Virus record (IMG/VR): IMGVR_UViG_3300035216_001689
Location: 1-40,394 of that record
DNA from: a virus
Length of the DNA stretch: 40,394 nucleotides
Direction: 5' to 3' (one strand)
Shown here: one piece after another, positions 14,845-24,200 of the stretch
Position numbering within the stretch: the stretch's first letter is position 1
Layout: each line of letters opens with the position of its first letter
The notes under the pieces: model-generated
Told to the model about the DNA's origin: nothing
What the model saw: only the letters and a program-made list of their open reading frames with translations
Databases searched by the model: none
Position numbers and translations under genes: made by a program

Positions 14845-16763
14845 TGCAAAAAAAGAAGATACTCTTTCACAGTAATCATAGTAAGGCTTTTACTGGTTTC
14901 GGCAAAAACTGTAAAAATGTATTATCTTACCTCTATTCTACCGGTAAATATGAAATAATTGAAGCCTGCAATGGTATGGCTAAATCCCATCCTGCGCTAA
15001 GTAAGCTTCCGTGGAAGTGCTTAGGCACACTGCCTGATGACCCATCAAAGATAGAGCATTTAAAAAAAGACCCAAATTTATTTAGGGCTGCAGGTTATGG
15101 GTCCGAGTCAATAGATGACCTTATTAAAGAATTTAAACCCGACATATATGTTGGCGCAGAAGATATATGGGGGTTTAATGGCTATTGGAAGAGGGAATGG
15201 TGGAATAAGATAAATTCCATGATATGGACAACCCTGGATTCAGAGCCTATATTGCCACTTGCCATTGAGGCTGCCCCGTTAATAGACAACTTTTACGTAT
15301 GGGCAAGTTTTGCAGAAAGAGAGCTCCACAAACTAGGTCACACTCATGTTAAAACACTAAGAGGTAGCGTTGAAACTTCGAGCTTCTTTAAGATTCCTGT
15401 CGAAGATAGGCATGAGCTAAGGAAGAAGTTCTTGATTGACTCTAATTGCTTCCTAATAGGTTTTGTTTTCAGAAATCAACTCAGGAAAAGTGTTCCCAAT
15501 CTACTCGATGGTTTTGCCGACTTTTTAAGCAAAAATCCAGAATCTAATGCCAAGTTATTGTTGCATACCCATTGGGGGGAAGGATGGGATATAGTGAGAT
15601 TAATTAAAGAAAAAAACATAGAAAACTCAAGGATTATCACTACGTATTTTTGCAAAAAATGTAAACAGTACGAAATAAAACCATTTCAAGGCCAAGAACA
15701 AGATTGCAAATACTGTGGCGCAAAAAAAAGCCAAAACACCACAAATGTTCAGTCGGGAGTCTCAGAGAGCCAACTTAATGAAATATATAATTTGATGGAT
15801 GTGTACTGTCACCCTTTTACTTCTGGCGGACAAGAGATACCAATACAGGAAGCCAAACTCACAGAGCTAATAACGCTGGTTACCAGTTACAGCTGCGGAG
15901 AAGACACCTGCACAAGAGAGACCGGCTCCTTCCCACTAGACTGGGCCGAGTACCGCGAACCTGGCACTCAATTCATAAAGGCAAGCACCTATCCATCTAG
16001 TATATCCAAGCAGCTTTCAAAAGTTTTCAAAATGAAAAGTAGCAAAAGGTCATCTATTGGAAAAATTGGTAGAAAGTTTGTTATTGATGAGTTTTCATCT
16101 GAGGTTATCGGCGCCAAACTTGAATTCATTTTTGACTCAATGCCTGATTGCGATTGGGATTTTGATTTTACACAAAAACCCAAGAATCCAAATTATATTC
16201 CTCCCGAAATAGAATCTGATTCAGAATGGTTGAAGGATATTTATAGTAATATATTGCTTGTTGACGTTGAACCCAAAACTGACAATGGCCACAAATATTG
16301 GATGCAAGAAATATCTAAAGGTAAAACCAGAGAAGAAATATTAGCCTACTTCAAGCAGGTTGCTGAAAAAGAAAACTCTTCAGGAAAAAACAAAATAGAT
16401 TTTGAAGATCTACTCGGGGATGAAGGCGCAGATAATAGGCTGGCGATAGTTATACCGGGCGAAGAGTCAGATGTTTTAATGATAAACAGTTTACTTGGCG
16501 GAGTGAATAAACTATACCCAAAACACAACATTTACATAATAACGAATCCTGAATTCAACGACCTTATTGAAGATAACCCGCATGTATTTAAAATAATACC
16601 ATACAAGAAAGAAGTCGATAGTTTACTTTTTTTAGAGGGAGCCGGCTCTCACCAAGGTTATTTCGATTTAGCCTTCGTGCCGCACATAGGCACCCAGAAA
16701 ATGTTTAATTTCCAGCATAACGGTAAAGATAAAAGCCAACTAGAATTAAGGAGCGAATTATGA
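14844..16763 (+). CDS. Multidomain glycosyltransferase: GT4, zinc ribbon, DUF4214-like, GT9 N-domain
   Basis: 639 residues. (a) About 1-430 is a GT-B enzyme of GT4 type: KILFHSNHSKAFTGFGKNC at the start, FLIGFVFRNQLRKSVPNLL opening the second domain, and CHPFTSGGQEIPIQEAKL as the nucleotide-sugar motif. (b) A zinc-ribbon-like pair, CKKCKQYE and CKYCGAKK at about 271-298, sits inside the second domain. (c) TDNGHKYWMQEISKGKTREE at about 480-500 matches the DUF4214 pattern (GxxYWxxxLxxG), a domain seen in surface-protein and glycan genes. (d) LAIVIPGEESDVLMINSLLG to the end is the N-terminal Rossmann half of a GT9 enzyme. The matching half opens the next gene. The start shares one base with the preceding stop (TAATG). 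Confidence 0.78.
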   Translation: MQKKKILFHSNHSKAFTGFGKNCKNVLSYLYSTGKYEIIEACNGMAKSHPALSKLPWKCLGTLPDDPSKIEHLKKDPNLFRAAGYGSESIDDLIKEFKPDIYVGAEDIWGFNGYWKREWWNKINSMIWTTLDSEPILPLAIEAAPLIDNFYVWASFAERELHKLGHTHVKTLRGSVETSSFFKIPVEDRHELRKKFLIDSNCFLIGFVFRNQLRKSVPNLLDGFADFLSKNPESNAKLLLHTHWGEGWDIVRLIKEKNIENSRIITTYFCKKCKQYEIKPFQGQEQDCKYCGAKKSQNTTNVQSGVSESQLNEIYNLMDVYCHPFTSGGQEIPIQEAKLTELITLVTSYSCGEDTCTRETGSFPLDWAEYREPGTQFIKASTYPSSISKQLSKVFKMKSSKRSSIGKIGRKFVIDEFSSEVIGAKLEFIFDSMPDCDWDFDFTQKPKNPNYIPPEIESDSEWLKDIYSNILLVDVEPKTDNGHKYWMQEISKGKTREEILAYFKQVAEKENSSGKNKIDFEDLLGDEGADNRLAIVIPGEESDVLMINSLLGGVNKLYPKHNIYIITNPEFNDLIEDNPHVFKIIPYKKEVDSLLFLEGAGSHQGYFDLAFVPHIGTQKMFNFQHNGKDKSQLELRSEL

Positions 16764-17953
16764 GTCATATCGCCGAAGAGTACGCAAAATGCTTAGGTGT
16801 TAAAATAGGTAGACCTGAAATCTCAGAACATTTTTACCCCACTCCTTCAGGTAAATACATAACGATCCATAGCCCTAAAGGTATACAGTCAAGGGAGTAT
16901 TCTTTTTGGGATAATGTAGTTTCACTAATTAAACCTATCGCCAAAGATTACAATATCATACAGATAGGTTCCAAAGAAGATAAACCATGCAAAAATACCG
17001 ACTACAATTTATGCGGTTTAACATCCTTAAAGAATATAAATTACATAATAAAAAATTCTTCACTACATATTTGTGTTAACAGTTTTTCCCTCCATATTGC
17101 GTCCCACTTCGATATCCCTACGTTATCTTTATTTTCGGATATGCTTCCTGAGCAGTCAGGAGCTATTTGGAATAAAAAATCAGAATGTTTATTCATTAAA
17201 CCGAACCTTCAGGGCTCCAAACCTAGCTACTCCAGGCAAGAGTCTAAAAAAACAATAGACACGATAAAACCTGAGGAAATTGCTATCAAGGCACTGTCTT
17301 TATTAAACATAGAAAACGACTTAGAAAGTTACGAAACTTTAAATATAGGTAAGTTCTATGAAAATTCAGTGCTTGAGGCTATACCCAACCACCCAGCGCC
17401 AGAAGGATTTTTACCTAGTTCCGTTGTAAACCTAAGGTGTGATTATGGCTTAGAACAGGAAAGCTTTATGAGTTGGATGAGATTTAAAGTAAACTTAATG
17501 TCTTCCAAAAGGATCAACTTAAATTTAATTAATCAGCTAAAACAAAATATAGTTGCCATGACTTTATTTCTAGAAGATGGAGATTTCAATGAAGAATACT
17601 TTAGTCAGTTAGGGTCTATGGGGGTCAAGTATTCGCTGATCTGTAGGGATAAACAAAAACTATCATCCATTCGTTTTAAATTCTTTGACTTTAATATCGA
17701 AGAATATAAAGTAATACATAAAAAAGATCTTGACTTTGGCAAAAAAGTATGTGATAATACATTTTATCATAGCAATAAAATACTCATATCAAATGGTAAA
17801 GAATATTCCTGCAAAGCAGCATGCGACTCAGGGATTGAAAGAACCGAAGAAGGTCAAAAAATTATCGACAACGATATTTTTTGGGAAGAAATAGAACATA
17901 CAAATATATACAATTATGCCAAGAACAAAAAAAAGCGAAACAACAGCGGATAA
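16760..17953 (+). CDS. GT9 C-terminal domain with unknown C-terminal extension
   Basis: 397 residues. It opens with HIAEEYAKCLGV, the usual helix joining the two GT9 domains, continues with the C-terminal GT9 domain (YITIHSPKG strand; NIIQIGSKED; ICVNSFSLHIASHFDIPTL in place of the family's donor-binding 'DTGxxHLAAAxxxP') and ends near residue 190. Residues after about 200 are an unrecognised domain with alternating strands and helices and a few cysteines (YSCKAACDSG). A clear ribosome-binding site (AAGGAG) precedes the ATG, which overlaps the upstream stop as ATGA, so this is a true gene boundary and not an obvious sequencing frameshift. Together with the end of the previous protein it makes one complete GT9 fold. 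Confidence 0.72.
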   Translation: MSHIAEEYAKCLGVKIGRPEISEHFYPTPSGKYITIHSPKGIQSREYSFWDNVVSLIKPIAKDYNIIQIGSKEDKPCKNTDYNLCGLTSLKNINYIIKNSSLHICVNSFSLHIASHFDIPTLSLFSDMLPEQSGAIWNKKSECLFIKPNLQGSKPSYSRQESKKTIDTIKPEEIAIKALSLLNIENDLESYETLNIGKFYENSVLEAIPNHPAPEGFLPSSVVNLRCDYGLEQESFMSWMRFKVNLMSSKRINLNLINQLKQNIVAMTLFLEDGDFNEEYFSQLGSMGVKYSLICRDKQKLSSIRFKFFDFNIEEYKVIHKKDLDFGKKVCDNTFYHSNKILISNGKEYSCKAACDSGIERTEEGQKIIDNDIFWEEIEHTNIYNYAKNKKKRNNSG

Positions 17954-18734
17954 CTCTACCACTATTTCAGATGTCAAAATAGACAATAACTCAGGCCCAT
18001 CTCTTTTCAACAGGGACGAAAACGGGCTTTTAAGGAATATTCAGTACGTCTTCAATGAAGATGGCTCCGTAAACTGGAGAGCTATGATAAAAGAAGAGCA
18101 TCTATTCCCAAATAAACTTTGGTTTCAAGCAAGAAATAAAGACATGCCTAGATCGATAGAAGGCTTAAAAGACAACCAACTATTAATCAAGCTTAGTGGA
18201 ATCAAAGAACTCGCCAGACTAAGAGGATTTTCTAGCGTCTCATACACCATGGATAAATGTGAAGATGAGCATGTAGCTGTGACTTGTAAAACTAACTTTA
18301 TCCCGAACTACGAAACCGCAGGAAGCTCAGTATCATTCGAGGATATGGCTAATGCGAGCATAAAAAATACCAGCAGTTTTGCTACAAAATTCCTAGAGAC
18401 TATAGCTTGTAACAGATCGTTTGTTCGTTGCGTTAGAAATTTCCTAAACGTACATATTGTAGGAGATGATGAAATGGATAAGTCTGCCCCGGGGTCCGCT
18501 TCAGCTTCCGAAACCTCTAAGAAGAGCGACCCATTTAGCCCTACCACCACCCTTAAAAATCGCGCAAAAAGCGTTTTATCTGTAGATTCTTTTGAGGATT
18601 TTAAACTTTTTATCAAAAAAATGTGGCAGGAGAAAAAAGAAGGGGTTTATCAGAATCCAAATGTAGAAACATGGAAAGACTGGGATAATATCTCTGTTAA
18701 AGATGCTAAAATACTAATAAGCTTAATTAGCTGA
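17916..18734 (+). CDS. Unknown phage protein, possible ssDNA-annealing/recombination protein
   Basis: 272 residues. The N-terminus is hydrophilic, followed by a conserved-looking core (WRAMIKEEHLFPNK; LLIKLSGIKELARLRGFSSV). TIACNRSFVRCVRNFLNVHI at about 168-187 resembles the 'NRAxxRxVRxxLGI' ending of several phage single-strand annealing protein families. A Ser/Pro-rich linker and a C-terminal helix-rich region follow. The assignment is an inference from one motif and from sharing a transcription unit with ssb; it may be something else. It overlaps the previous gene by 38 nt in another frame and meets the tail operon end to end, overlapping the convergent gene by 12 nt. Confidence 0.6.
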   Translation: MPRTKKSETTADNSTTISDVKIDNNSGPSLFNRDENGLLRNIQYVFNEDGSVNWRAMIKEEHLFPNKLWFQARNKDMPRSIEGLKDNQLLIKLSGIKELARLRGFSSVSYTMDKCEDEHVAVTCKTNFIPNYETAGSSVSFEDMANASIKNTSSFATKFLETIACNRSFVRCVRNFLNVHIVGDDEMDKSAPGSASASETSKKSDPFSPTTTLKNRAKSVLSVDSFEDFKLFIKKMWQEKKEGVYQNPNVETWKDWDNISVKDAKILISLIS

Positions 18735-21218
18735 TATACTTAGAGTATAACCATACCTGGTTGGCGCATTCGTTAACACGAAATTAACTGAATTTTTAGT
18801 TGGCTTCCCAACTATCATAGCCCCCAAGTATTCTGGCGCAATACTATCTCCGGTATATTGAAGCCCGAATGTTATAACTGGAGTTTTACTTTGCTGTTTA
18901 GGGTATTCAACCTCAATACAATTAGTATTTAAATCTTTCATTTTATCTAGGCTATATTCAAAAGATTGAGTGTCAGTAGTGAATTTAATTGGGCCCAATA
19001 CGCCCACAGCGTCTGTAAGACTCCCTGACCCAATAGTATCGAAGGGCAATAACTTAAATCCGCTAGGACCTACGCCTAAGGATGAATCCAAATACGATAT
19101 AGTTGACTGTATAGAAATTGAATCTTCTTCCAACGTAAATTCTTTGTATAAATTACTGTCTGAAATTTGAAAAAATTCGTTTTGGCCAGTGTAAAGGTTT
19201 ATTTTAACTACATTGTAATTAGTTGATTGGCCATAATCATAGCCCGATTGATAGTAATTGTCTACAAAGTCATATTCAAAAAATATACCGGAAGATGAAG
19301 TTGTTCCAGTTAAATTATTAATACTAATTGGCTTGGCTTGAACAAGGTGGCCTGTTGAGTATATGCTCTCCCCACTTTTATATTTTACGTCAAAAGATAC
19401 GTTTATTTCTCTCGTCTTTTCGTAACCACTTCCTGCATATTTATATATCTCAGTTCCACTAGAATTAATCCAAGACCAATGTTCTCCAATATCATTAACC
19501 ACTAAGCTCGACTCTTCCGTAACTCCGCTTGAATTAATAAAGTCGACATCTCTACTTTGCTCCTGTGTTATATCTATTCCATCAAAAAAAGATTGATTAA
19601 TGAAGTCTTCGGAAAAAATCTTAGTAATTAATGCGGCCTGATTTCTTTTTAATCCAACCCACCCCGGCCCCTTGTCCATATTATAGACTTTATTTAGTTG
19701 AGACTTATTTACTATTACCGCAGGCATTCTTCCTACTGAATTTAAATAAGAAGCTGATTGTTCATAGGTTTTTTGGAAGTTTATGCCACTATGATATTTA
19801 ATATCGTAACTATTTGGGTTGTTTTTTGGCATAGAATATATACCTCCCACTTCCAGGCTTGACCCAGATTTAATATCTAAATAGCTTGCGCATTTAAAAG
19901 TTTTATCAACTGAATCATAATAACCATAATTATATATTCCTCCAGAAGCAAATGACCCATCAATACCCGTAGTCACATAACCTGTATATTTAGGGCATCC
20001 TTCTCCCCAATATCCGCCCGCGCCACTACCGAAAGTGCCTGACCCTGTAAATCCATCACCTGTTGAAAATAAATATTCAGTTATTTCTCCAGTATTAAAC
20101 CCTGACTGAACGGACAAAGAATTATCGTAAATATACTGAGTTCCAGTATTATAGCTCCCGTAATCAGTATTAAAAAGTTCACCACTATCAAAAAATATAG
20201 GATGATCGTAACCCGACACAGACCCACTTGTTTGACCTGTCCCAGTAACTCCATAACAACTAGTCATTAGGCCACTTCCAGTGTTATAATTTATACTGAA
20301 TTGATTATAATATGCATCTCCACCAGAAATTCTATTACCGCTTAAATTTTCAATTTTAGGGATATATTCTATCACTAAGGGTTGCGATGGACCACCGATA
20401 TACCCGGAAAAATTCAAACCAGTAAAATACTCCTGAGGTTTAAATACTCCAGAAACATCCCCGCTTGAGTAAATATCAAATGGCAAAATCATTATGTAGT
20501 TTTCAGTTTTTGGAATTAATTCCACTTCTGCGTAACCATTTGATCCTGTAGCGCAGGACAACTTATCCTGATAGCCGGGAAATGACCCCTGGTTTAATCC
20601 AGTAAAATGATAAAGGTTGGCGTATTGAAAATCATTGGAAATATCCTGTCCGCCCTCTCCAGTCAAGCCACTATATTTGCAATAAAAAAAGCCTTGATCA
20701 ATACCCGTTTCCAATATAGAAAATTCCGGTTTATGGTTCTGTGTCGTTAAAAGCCCCTTGCTTGAGTTTCCAGTGAAATCAGTTAAAGTCACCTCTACAG
20801 AATAATTCCTATTATAATTATCTCCTGTTATTTGGTAACTCAAAAAGTTTTCCGTTATTCCTGATTGCGAATAAATTTTAACCCCATTATCCATGGCGTT
20901 TTGCCCAGTTAAACTTCCATAATTCTCATATATATCTATATTAAATCCACTTATATAAACATTATTTTGGATACTTAAGGAGTCTTTATATACGTAATCA
21001 TCTCTTGGATCTATAACCTCCCACTTTAGATTTAAATACGAGTTTTGGAACCCTTGGTTATAATTAGATCTAGATGTTGATTCATCTTTAAGATCATTTA
21101 CGGTTTGAGGTAAAATGGAACTTTCCAAATATATATTGGACACCCTAAATGTCTTTCCGTACTTCAAGTAAGGATCAGCTAAAGGTATTTTTACTTGACT
21201 GGAATTAGAAAAAGACAT
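18723..21218 (-). CDS. Tail-tip-associated fibre-like protein downstream of gpJ
   Basis: 831 residues, start overlapping the gpJ-like stop as TAATG, last gene of the tail operon. No named domain is visible. The sequence is rich in Gly, Ser, Thr, Tyr and Asn, with many short beta-type segments joined by SG or TG turns (for example FSTGDGFTGSGTFGSGAGG), as in phage receptor-binding and fibre proteins. Few cysteines and no membrane span are present. The C-terminal 100 residues (PVITFGLQYTGDSIAPEYLG) look like a compact beta domain. Position after gpJ and composition suggest a side or central fibre contacting the host; the specificity cannot be read. Confidence 0.6.
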   Translation of the reverse strand: MSFSNSSQVKIPLADPYLKYGKTFRVSNIYLESSILPQTVNDLKDESTSRSNYNQGFQNSYLNLKWEVIDPRDDYVYKDSLSIQNNVYISGFNIDIYENYGSLTGQNAMDNGVKIYSQSGITENFLSYQITGDNYNRNYSVEVTLTDFTGNSSKGLLTTQNHKPEFSILETGIDQGFFYCKYSGLTGEGGQDISNDFQYANLYHFTGLNQGSFPGYQDKLSCATGSNGYAEVELIPKTENYIMILPFDIYSSGDVSGVFKPQEYFTGLNFSGYIGGPSQPLVIEYIPKIENLSGNRISGGDAYYNQFSINYNTGSGLMTSCYGVTGTGQTSGSVSGYDHPIFFDSGELFNTDYGSYNTGTQYIYDNSLSVQSGFNTGEITEYLFSTGDGFTGSGTFGSGAGGYWGEGCPKYTGYVTTGIDGSFASGGIYNYGYYDSVDKTFKCASYLDIKSGSSLEVGGIYSMPKNNPNSYDIKYHSGINFQKTYEQSASYLNSVGRMPAVIVNKSQLNKVYNMDKGPGWVGLKRNQAALITKIFSEDFINQSFFDGIDITQEQSRDVDFINSSGVTEESSLVVNDIGEHWSWINSSGTEIYKYAGSGYEKTREINVSFDVKYKSGESIYSTGHLVQAKPISINNLTGTTSSSGIFFEYDFVDNYYQSGYDYGQSTNYNVVKINLYTGQNEFFQISDSNLYKEFTLEEDSISIQSTISYLDSSLGVGPSGFKLLPFDTIGSGSLTDAVGVLGPIKFTTDTQSFEYSLDKMKDLNTNCIEVEYPKQQSKTPVITFGLQYTGDSIAPEYLGAMIVGKPTKNSVNFVLTNAPTRYGYTLSISAN

Positions 21219-24200
21219 TATCTTGCAACTGAATACACTCTTGCGTAATAGTTTCCGTTTTCAATTATTTTTTCACTTCTATAATCGTGAGACATTATTT
21301 CTAATTCCAGGTTTGCTTGTATTTCAAAAGTTGACAAAAGCAAGTCTTCACTAAAAAACTGCACTCTATAGCTTGCCGCTCCCTCTACTCTCTCCCATGA
21401 GGCTTTTATTCCGTAAGGTATTTTATCGACTATATCTTCAAATAAAATTTCCACAGTAACCCCCGAAGGAGCATCTAAGCTATTTTCTGTAAATATAACC
21501 GGTGAGTTGGGTTTTTTTACTGATAGACTCTTTTCTATATTATCAAATTTGTCCTCATTATATTCAACTCCTTGTATTTTGTATACCCCATTTGAGGACT
21601 CAGTAATATTAACTATTTTATACCTTCCCGGTTCAGCTAAATTAACGGAATCCTCAATTGAAAAAGTTAGCCCCTTGGAGTCTTTTATTTTAAACAATGA
21701 ATCATCTAGTTTGCGCTCAAATATATACCCTATCTTGTCTTTCTTTTTTAATGTGACCCAATCACCATTAACGTCGTGATCATGAGACCCACTTACTGCT
21801 ATAAAATCACCAAACCCTTCAGGTGGATCTGTTTTAATTTCATACTCATCACAATCCGTAACAAGTATTTCTTTGTTGTTGTGAGTTTCTATAGAGTCTC
21901 CTATTTTAGGGAACCCCTCTGCCCAGCTGTAAAATGGAATCTCACCATTGTTACTGGACCCGCAATCATCTTCTGGGTTAAGCCACACAAACCTAGAAGG
22001 CTGGGGCGACTCTAAATAATATCCAGCCAGCCAACCTGTCTGACCCGAACCTATAACCGACTGCACCATTAATTGATCTGTTTCATTATTTATGGTTGCC
22101 AATGAGCCGCCTCTATCTTCTGCATCTTCCGCCGCCTCCTCAAACGTATACTCCCCGGTTATGAAGGAGTAAGGGTTGTCAATAATAGTCATTTCTTGGT
22201 TATTTGCGTACAAATCTATAACTTGAAAATTATTAATTTGAGGCAGCCTCATGTTATCTATATCTTGTTCTTGAACAACCGCTTTTTCATCAAGTGTTTC
22301 TATTGTTTGATTGCCGGATAGAGTATATATGCTTATGCTTTTCCATGTGTTCTTGTCGTTCTCATCTATCAATGAATTTATTGGATAATCTACAGATATT
22401 TTAACGCTCTTTGCATCAGGCTCCGCCCATACATCGATAATTTTCCCAGCAAACCTGCCCACCGTTCTCTTATTGTCCATTACATCAATAATATCTCCGG
22501 GCTTCAAATAAGACCCAATAGCACTAGTCTCAAACGATACTATTTCTGACTCCATGTTTGCTGTCTTAACTATAAAATCTGCAGCTCTTTTAGCTTGGGA
22601 TTGTGAGGTTATTCCAAATCCATCTATGGTTTGCTCTATCATGTTATTTTCCTGTATGGATTTTCTATCCTCAGAGTATTCCATTTTAGGCTTAAACATA
22701 TTAAACTTATCTAAGTATTTTATTTTGCACGAATTAGTTCTACTTGTTTTTGGCGTACTAGAATAAGAAAAACCCTCCTTTGAAGTATTATTATTAGCAA
22801 AAAGCATTACAGATTCTTTCTTCTCGTCTTGGAAAAAATTTATTGCTCCACCAGACCAATATGCGTACGCCCTAAAGATAGAGGCGAACTCATTTATTAG
22901 GTTAAACGCATTTTCGGAACTCATCATGAATGCATTTAGCGTGTACCTTGGCTCCACAAGAGGGTAATCTATCTCAACTGCGCACCGACCTAAATCAATA
23001 ACGGGATTCCTTTCCAAGAAAATAACTTTATTAGTTGATTGAGTGTTTACTATTTTTATTGATTCACATTTTCCACTATCATAATAAATTGCTAATTTTT
23101 TATCTATATGAGAAAATTCCTTGGAGAATAAATCTGCGCCATAATTTTCATTTATCTTTATTTTCCCATTTCCAACTAATTCAAACTCTCTTTTTTGGTA
23201 CTTGGGGGAGTATCCTGTGCTAACAAATTCGTCACAGTATTTTGCAATTTTATAAAGCGTCCATCTATCTATATTTTCTGGTTTAATGCCAAATTTACCA
23301 ACTCCATATCTTTTATTAGATATTAAATCATACAAGCACCAAGCTGGATTATCAGTCCAAAGTTTTGCTGGCTGAGGTACTGGATCATCCTTTGATGCCT
23401 GGCCCCTAAATTTACCATCCCAGTTTCCGTCATATTGCCTGTTTTCAGGGTCGTAATTACTTGGTACAGCTATTTTCTTTAACTTTAAATGGTAATTCCT
23501 GTTCGGTACGGACGGTAAGTCTTTTGCATTTACTCGGGTACCTATAACCACTGAATTAGGATAGCTTAATTGTGTTGGAGTAATCTCGGTTACTCCCGCA
23601 AGAGAAAACCTTTCTTTGTACCTGGCTGCAATTTCTCCTTCTTTTGCGAGGTTTCTCTCTCTATTCAGTTTATATACTTTTATGTTTCTGTTTTTTCTAG
23701 ATGGATTGGGCGGTAAATAAATCTTAATGTCTTTTCGGTATGGAGAAGTAGCAACCCCATACATGAATACATCCGTTGAATAAGGAACTTCCCCCTCGTT
23801 ACCATATTTTATCCTAAACTTCGCTTTGTTTGGCCATATTTCTCCTGAGTTTTCTATTTTGTTGCCTATCCTCCATCGGTCCTCACTTTGTATATAAACA
23901 AATAAACCCAATAAACCAGCTGAAATAGATCCGTCCACCGCTGCGTCTTTTACTTTTGCCGCCCCTCTTTCGGAAAACTTCTTAGAGGATGCGATAGCGG
24001 GTACCGGTTGTGCGCTTGCTTCAAGTGCAGACATAGAAAACAAATCAGAAGCTTCTTTTACTCCGAAAGCTGATTTTGTGCCGTAGTACCCGCTTGTTAG
24101 AAGTATCAACCACTCCCATAACTCTCCTATTTCATAACTAACCTCAATATTATCTCCTTCGTAATGATATGCTAATTCATCCACTTGCAGTGTAACAAGC

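Noticed and set aside
16755-16765. Sequencing frameshift splitting the GT9 domain
   Set aside because: An AAGGAG site and an ATGA overlap make a normal gene boundary more likely; it remains listed as a test in the findings.
18715-18745. Terminator at the convergent junction
   Set aside because: Only a four-base inverted repeat (AGCT ... AGCT) is present, within overlapping coding ends and without a T-run.
21712-22197. Target of a diversity-generating retroelement
   Set aside because: A CTLD is present, but there is no reverse transcriptase, no second near-copy of the segment and no adenine-biased codon pattern in the window.
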